From Rhynchosporium graminicola (lineage: Eukaryota > Ascomycota > Leotiomycetes > Helotiales > Ploettnerulaceae), in NCBI GenBank assembly GCA_900074885.1, contig FJUW01000021.1, positions 310,001 to 374,000 on the forward strand: a stretch of DNA of 64,000 bases, written 5' to 3'. Both the position numbers and the translations under genes were made by a program. This document shows, one piece after another, positions 59,431 through 64,000 of this stretch; position 1 is the first letter of the stretch, and every line of letters starts with the position of its first letter. The notes under the pieces were generated by a model, which did no database searches, was not told the DNA's origin, and saw only the letters and a list, made by a program, of their open reading frames with translations.

Positions 59431-60510
59431 TTATCTCCTCCCTCTATCCCTTCTCACTCCATCCAGACTCTTCAACTTCTTCTGCATATGTTGGCCCTGC
59501 TCACCACTACTCTTCGGCCCATCACTAGCCGGCCTCTTCCTACTCTTCTCAACCACCCCCCCTCCCCCAGCTTTCTTCGTAGTCAATCTCTCAATACGAT
59601 CAATGCCCTCTCCCAGGCCTCTCCATTCCTCCCCACCATATCCAGCATCCTTCCTCCCCTTCTTTGCCTTGTCCTTCTTGCTCTCCTTCGGCAATCTGAC
59701 ATAATTCCTTTCCTCATAGTCCCGTCTCTCCTTCTCCTCATTCTTCTCCTTCTCACTCTTACTCCTTCTACCGCCGCTAACGATTGTAGACCCGATACTG
59801 GGCTCGGCGAATGGCGCGGATGATAATTCTGTGCTGACGAATTCATCTAGTGTAGCGGATTTAGAGGGCTTCTTGTCTTGTTTCTCGCGAGGACCGGTTG
59901 TGGTTGGCATAGCTGTAGCTTGGATACGAGGTGGTTTGTAAACACCATCCGAGGACTTGCTCCTTGCATAGTCTTCTGCGCCTGGAGCTGGTCGGACAAA
60001 GGCTGTAGGATTTGGTCTGTATTGGAGATCATCGATCTCAGGTCCCTTGGGCGCAACTCCGTTGGTTGAGCCAGCATCACTTCCATCTTCCGAATCCTCG
60101 TCGTCCTTGATAGTTTTGCCATTCGTCTGGACGCTCGGCCCTTCCTCTATCCTCTTTGCATCATCTGCTGCGCGGAGCACTTTGTCGATTTGGTATTTCA
60201 ATCTGCTCTCTAAAGGCCGTACACCCTTGTCCAGGTAAACTTGGAGCTCCACCAATTTCTTGACCACGGAGTTGTCTAGTTCTTCATCCTCGTCTTCACT
60301 GCCTATCCTGCGATTGCGTAGTTTGAGCAGTATCAGGAAGACCAGGTTGTGCAGGTAAGAGAGGAACAATTCATTCTTGACGTCCAGTAGGGAAATGCCA
60401 TCTTCTGGCGGAATTGGCGCATCGAGTTTCTTCGCATCTTCTGCAGCAGAAGTCAGAGCTTGTTGTAATGTATCCAGCAGCACTGGAAATGATGCTGTCT
60501 TTGTAGCCAT
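59431..60510 (-). CDS. LCP5: U3 snoRNP-associated protein Lcp5 (Sas10/Utp3/C1D family)
   Basis: A nucleolar SSU-processome factor needed for 18S rRNA maturation. Single exon, 359 aa (yeast Lcp5 is 357 aa). The N-terminal Sas10/C1D domain includes GISLLDVKNELFLSYLHNLVFLILLKLR (about 39-66) and VVKKLVELQVYLDKGVRPLESRLKYQIDKVLRAADD (about 82-117). A disordered acidic stretch follows, then DLQYRPNPTAFV (about 162-173) and YKPPRIQATAMP, both conserved in Lcp5/neuroguidin. The C-terminal half is Lys/Arg-rich with RDYEERNYVRLPKESKKDKA and ends in an arginine cluster, as expected for a nucleolar protein. It is divergent from the Emp70 gene with 475 bp between the starts. Confidence 0.9.
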   Translation of the reverse strand: MATKTASFPVLLDTLQQALTSAAEDAKKLDAPIPPEDGISLLDVKNELFLSYLHNLVFLILLKLRNRRIGSEDEDEELDNSVVKKLVELQVYLDKGVRPLESRLKYQIDKVLRAADDAKRIEEGPSVQTNGKTIKDDEDSEDGSDAGSTNGVAPKGPEIDDLQYRPNPTAFVRPAPGAEDYARSKSSDGVYKPPRIQATAMPTTTGPREKQDKKPSKSATLDEFVSTELSSAPFAEPSIGSTIVSGGRRSKSEKEKNEEKERRDYEERNYVRLPKESKKDKAKKGRKDAGYGGEEWRGLGEGIDRIERLTTKKAGGGGVVEKSRKRPASDGPKSSGEQGQHMQKKLKSLDGVRRDRGRR

Positions 60511-60984
60511 TTTGAGGTTACTGTTATGAAAGAGGAGGCTCTAGGCGCAGAAATTATTTTGTAGGAACATGGAAAAAGTTGCGAACCCACCAGGACTTGC
60601 GGCAAAACGTTCCACCGACATCCGAGACCTGGTAGAGTTGGAGCCAGATTTATTCGTTGTACCAGGCTGACAGGACAGAGCTCTCCTGCATACAATCCGC
60701 GATTGAACTCTACAACCGCGAGTTGAGATTGTATATCTGCCATCGCATACTGTCTGCCATAAAACTGCAGGTTCTCCAACGCATGAGGGCGTGATTCTCA
60801 ACTGGCACGATTGCGATAAAGCTATTGCGCGCCGAATCCTTCGACTCGTAGGTAAGCAAGCATCAACCCCTGGTCCAAGGCTTCAGGAGTCTACAACAAA
60901 GAACCACAAGCCCAGGCGTTGCAACACAGCACAACTCATTTCAAAGTCCAGCTCTAACAGGCTCACAGACACAATCCATCCATC
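60511..60984. other. Divergent promoter region between LCP5 and the Emp70 gene
   Basis: About 470 bp. No gene; promoters of both neighbours. Confidence 0.5.
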
Positions 60985-62971
60985 ATGCGTCTCAGGGACC
61001 TTTCGCCCTCTGCGGCGCTTCTAGCAACTCTACTCGCAACTCCACAGCTCTCAACAGCCTTCTACCTCCCCGGCGTTGCGCCAACCACATACAAAGAAGG
61101 CGACGTCGTCTCACTAAACGTGAATCGCCTCACTCCAGTCGGGTCGAATCAAGATGGCACCCTCAAATCCGTGCTTTCCTTTGACTATTACCACCCAGCC
61201 TTCCACTTCTGCACACCAGACCCGGAACCAACAGCAGTATCGGAAAGTCTGGGAAGCATTCTCTTCGGAGACCGCATAATGACATCGCCATTCGAGCTCA
61301 AGATGGGCATAAACGAGACGTGTAAGACGCTATGTTCGACGGTTTATGACCAGAGTTCTGCACATTTCGTCAATAGGAGAATAGCGCAAGGCTTTGCGCT
61401 GAATTGGTTGGTGGATGGTCTACCTGCTGGACAGATGATCGAGGATGAAGTCACGAATACACGATTCTACAGCCAGGGGTTTGCGCTTGGAAGTATGGAT
61501 GCGACGACTTTGGCGCTGAACAACCATTATGATATCTTGATTGACTACCACGAAACGTCGCCTGGTCAATACCGGGTTGTGGGTGTCTTAGTACAGCCGG
61601 ATTCGAGGGAGTCGCAACCAACAGACAATGCGGCCGGAGACTGCGGTGTGGGTGGTCCGACAATGGCTCTAAGTGAGGAGGCGGAAACTGAGGTGACTTT
61701 CACGTACAGTGTGTACTGGATTCCCTCCGCAACTGCTTGGGCTACTAGATGGGACAAATACCTTCATGTTTTTGACCCTAAGATCCATTGGTTCTCGCTC
61801 ATCAATTCGGCTGTGATTGTGGTCTTCTTGACTATTACCGTCGTTTCGATTCTCTTGCGCACTTTGAGGAAGGATATTGCCAGATACAACGCCTTGGACT
61901 CAATCAACCTCGATGATCTGTCGGGAACTTCTGCTGTCGCCGAAGATGGCATTCAGGAGGATTCTGGTTGGAAATTGGTTCATGGGGATGTGTTCCGTAC
62001 ACCAAGCTCTCCCTTACTACTGAGTGTCTTCCTCGGAAACGGCGCCCAGCTCTTCGTCATGACAGGTTTCACCATCGTATTTGCTCTTCTTGGCTTCCTC
62101 TCTCCCTCGAACCGCGGTTCTCTCGGTACTATCATGGTCCTCATCTACACCATCTTAGGATCCATTGGCGGCTACACCTCCGCACGAGTATACAAGTCCT
62201 TTGGCGGCGAGAAATGGAAACTCAACATCGCACTTACCCCTCTCATGGTCCCTGGAATCGTTTTCGGCACATTCTTCCTCCTCAATCTCTTCCTGTGGGC
62301 CAAGGGATCTTCCGGCGCTGTTCCATTCACGACCATGCTGGTAATCGTCAGCATCTGGTTCCTGATCTCTGTCCCTCTTTCTTTCGCAGGAAGCTGGGTC
62401 GGATTCCGTCAACCACCTATCGAAGCCCCAGTTCGCACCAACCAGATCCCTCGTCAAGTTCCACCTATGACCACATATATGAAGCCAATCCCCTCAATGC
62501 TCATAGTCGGCATCCTTCCCTTTGGCGCTATCTTTGTCGAACTCTACTTCATCATGTCTTCGATCTGGTTCAGCAAGGTGTACTACATGTTCGGCTTTCT
62601 ATTCCTCTGCTACGGACTCATGGTCATCACGTGCGCTGCTGTCACCGTCCTGATGGTATATTTCTTACTCTGTAGTGAGAATTATCACTGGCATTGGAGA
62701 GCGTTCTTAACGGCCGGCGCTTCGGCGTTTTATGTCTTTATGAATGCGCTGCTTTATTGGCTGACGAAGTTGAGTTTGAGTGGGTTGGCGGGAAGTGTGT
62801 TGTATATTGGCTACAGTGCGCTGATCTCCTTTTTGTTCTTTATTCTTACTGGTATATCTTCCACGTCTTCTTGATACGTATACGATGTTTAATGATTTTA
62901 CAGGCTCGATCGGGTTCTTCGCCAGCTGGCTATTCGTACAGAAGATTTACGGTTCCATCAAGATCGACTAA
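60985..62971 (+). CDS. EMP70: Emp70/TM9 (nonaspanin) endosomal membrane protein, 2 exons
   Basis: A nine-helix protein of the Golgi-endosome system, linked to copper homeostasis, adhesion and sorting of membrane proteins. Exons 60985-62851 and 62904-62971 (644 aa); the 52-bp intron separates the last 22 residues. Ignoring it would end the protein in ISSTSS. A signal peptide (residues 1-25, cleavage near STA-FYLPG) precedes the lumenal domain with FYLPGVAPTTYKEGDVVSL, the family's N-terminal hallmark, and SILFGDRIMTSPFELKMG. Helix 1 is near residue 270, after HWFSLINSAVIVVFL. GDVFRTP follows in the cytosolic loop. The last eight helices end with the C-terminal IYGSIKID, close to the KxD/E Golgi-retention signal of this family. 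Paralogue identity (Emp70 or Tmn2) was judged by length. Confidence 0.93.
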
Positions 62972-63303
62972 AGTAACGACAAGAGTGGTCTGAACGTTCA
63001 GCAGATCACATTTCGCCGGATAGGGTTCCATGTATGATAGCGAAGCAGGAAGGAAGAACACGAGGAGGAGAGAGAAATAGGGTATCCAGCTACAAGCTCA
63101 GCTGTGATTCTTTAGCGAGACGCAGGAGGCGACTCATAGATGGTCACCTTTTTTGGTACGACAGAGATCTTGCGATATCTCCAAAATTCATGGCCCGGTT
63201 TCGAACTCCCGTTCAATCTTTCTCTCTCGGCCAAATGGTGAGCTGGCTGAAAATGTTCAGTTGTTTGTTTGATTAAGCATGAAATAGACATAATTTTCTA
63301 ACA
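62972..63303. other. Short intergenic region between convergent genes
   Basis: About 330 bp. Nothing recognised. Confidence 0.5.
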
Positions 63304-63938
63304 CTACGCGCCGCTGCTTAACAGGGGCGCTCTTTCACCCTCACTCGATATCAGACGCCCGCTTTCAGCTCCATTCGTATTCCCATTCCTTCCCTCCTCC
63401 TCGGCCACCCTCTCGTCCCTCAAAGCCTCCTTCACAAAATAAATAGTCCACACCGCCAACAACCCCGCCACAGAAAACGATCCCGTCCAAACCACAGCAT
63501 AAACAGCATAAACCGCCTTGACCGGTAACGTGAAACCAGCACTGTAAACCAGCCCGCAATGACATCAAAGCTCAAACACCACACCATACTCAATTTGCGT
63601 ATCATGTCTCGGAAGAGAGGAGAGCGCGAGTAGCGAGCGTTGAACGCTTCGCGGTAGGAGACCAAGCCGGCGCCGTCGACGGCCACGATGTCTTCGACGA
63701 TGTAGAAGATCGCGGGTCGGATTCCTGTCCCGGGATCTGATCTCCCGAACCGAAAGGGGAGTTTGATTTCCTGGGGTTGAGTAGGAGAGATATCGCGGTG
63801 AGTGTGGCAAGGTAGTACATCAATACCGGAGCAGGCATCGATAATAATCGGATCTGATAGGAGTGCCTGTCGGGATCTTGATCGTCTCGCAATAGTGTGG
63901 AAGTGATCAGAGATGAGATTAGGTGCAAGGCACCGCAA
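63304..63938 (-). pseudogene. Multi-pass membrane protein gene with frame changes, truncated at window edge
   Basis: On the minus strand a family-like order is visible in pieces. RRSRSRQALLSDPI comes first, then the hydrophobic VLMYYLATLTAISLLLNP in another frame. QEIKLPFRFGRSDPG, RPAIFYIVEDIVAVDGAG and REAFNARYSRSPLFRDMI are in the first frame. LSMVWCLSFDVIAGWFT is followed, in a third frame, by AGFTLPVKAVYAVYAVVW and a soluble tail ending LLSSGA. The YIVEDIVAVDG..NARY..SP.FR pattern and flanking helices recur in uncharacterised fungal membrane proteins. At least three frame switches are needed. A 40-nt intron (GTGTTT..TTACAG) could explain the last, but it is unusually short. I therefore call it a probable pseudogene. 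A real gene with unseen introns is possible, and the 5' end lies near or beyond the window edge. Confidence 0.45.
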
Positions 63939-64000
63939 CTATCCCCATTGGAAGATATCGAGGGAGTAGCGAGAGGAGTTTAAGGGGCGGTGTTCAGGTG

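Noticed and set aside
63185..63215. GGTTTCGAACTCC near the Emp70 3' flank
   Set aside because: One base too long for a B box and no matching arms.

Overview
The window is nuclear DNA of a filamentous ascomycete (Pezizomycotina). Most genes carry short introns of about 45-130 bp with GT...AG borders, they lie on both strands, and they are separated by 0.3-3.3 kb of non-coding DNA. There are no operons. Two intact genes and one broken copy of the 2EXR family suggest Leotiomycetes/Helotiales, but that placement is an inference. Gene models below were built by reading splice sites and checking that the exon lengths sum to whole codons.

Layout. 0-25 kb: the 3' part of a tRNA m5C methyltransferase (NCL1/NSUN2), a long-chain acyl-CoA synthetase with a GC-AG intron, a Gyp5/EVI5-like TBC Rab-GAP, DNA topoisomerase II, and an Xbp1-like APSES/KilA-N transcription factor. 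25-41 kb: the Hsp90 co-chaperone Cns1, an omega-like glutathione transferase, a secreted GH18 chitinase, a seven-exon sugar transporter, Mediator subunit Med4, and the myristoylated calcium sensor Ncs1/Frq1. 41-50 kb: an accessory segment with two intact 2EXR-domain genes flanking a multiply frameshifted copy, then the GPI transamidase catalytic subunit Gpi8. 50-64 kb: a histidine phosphatase with a 3-codon uORF that overlaps its start codon, a flavin monooxygenase pseudogene split by a retrotransposon fragment, an unrecognised secreted protein, the SSU processome factor Lcp5, an Emp70/TM9 protein, and at the edge a membrane protein whose frame changes repeatedly.

Most genes are conserved housekeeping functions: tRNA modification, lipid activation, membrane traffic, chromosome topology, chaperoning, transcription, Ca2+ sensing, GPI anchoring and ribosome biogenesis. 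They have no obvious joint pathway. The accessory parts are the 2EXR cluster (43.3-48.1 kb), the FMO/retroelement locus (53.5-55.4 kb), the secreted-protein gene (55.9-57.6 kb) and a 150-bp fold-back element (28.9-29.1 kb). I did not find a clear new multi-gene system. The best leads are the decaying 2EXR cluster, the uORF, and the unclassified secreted protein.
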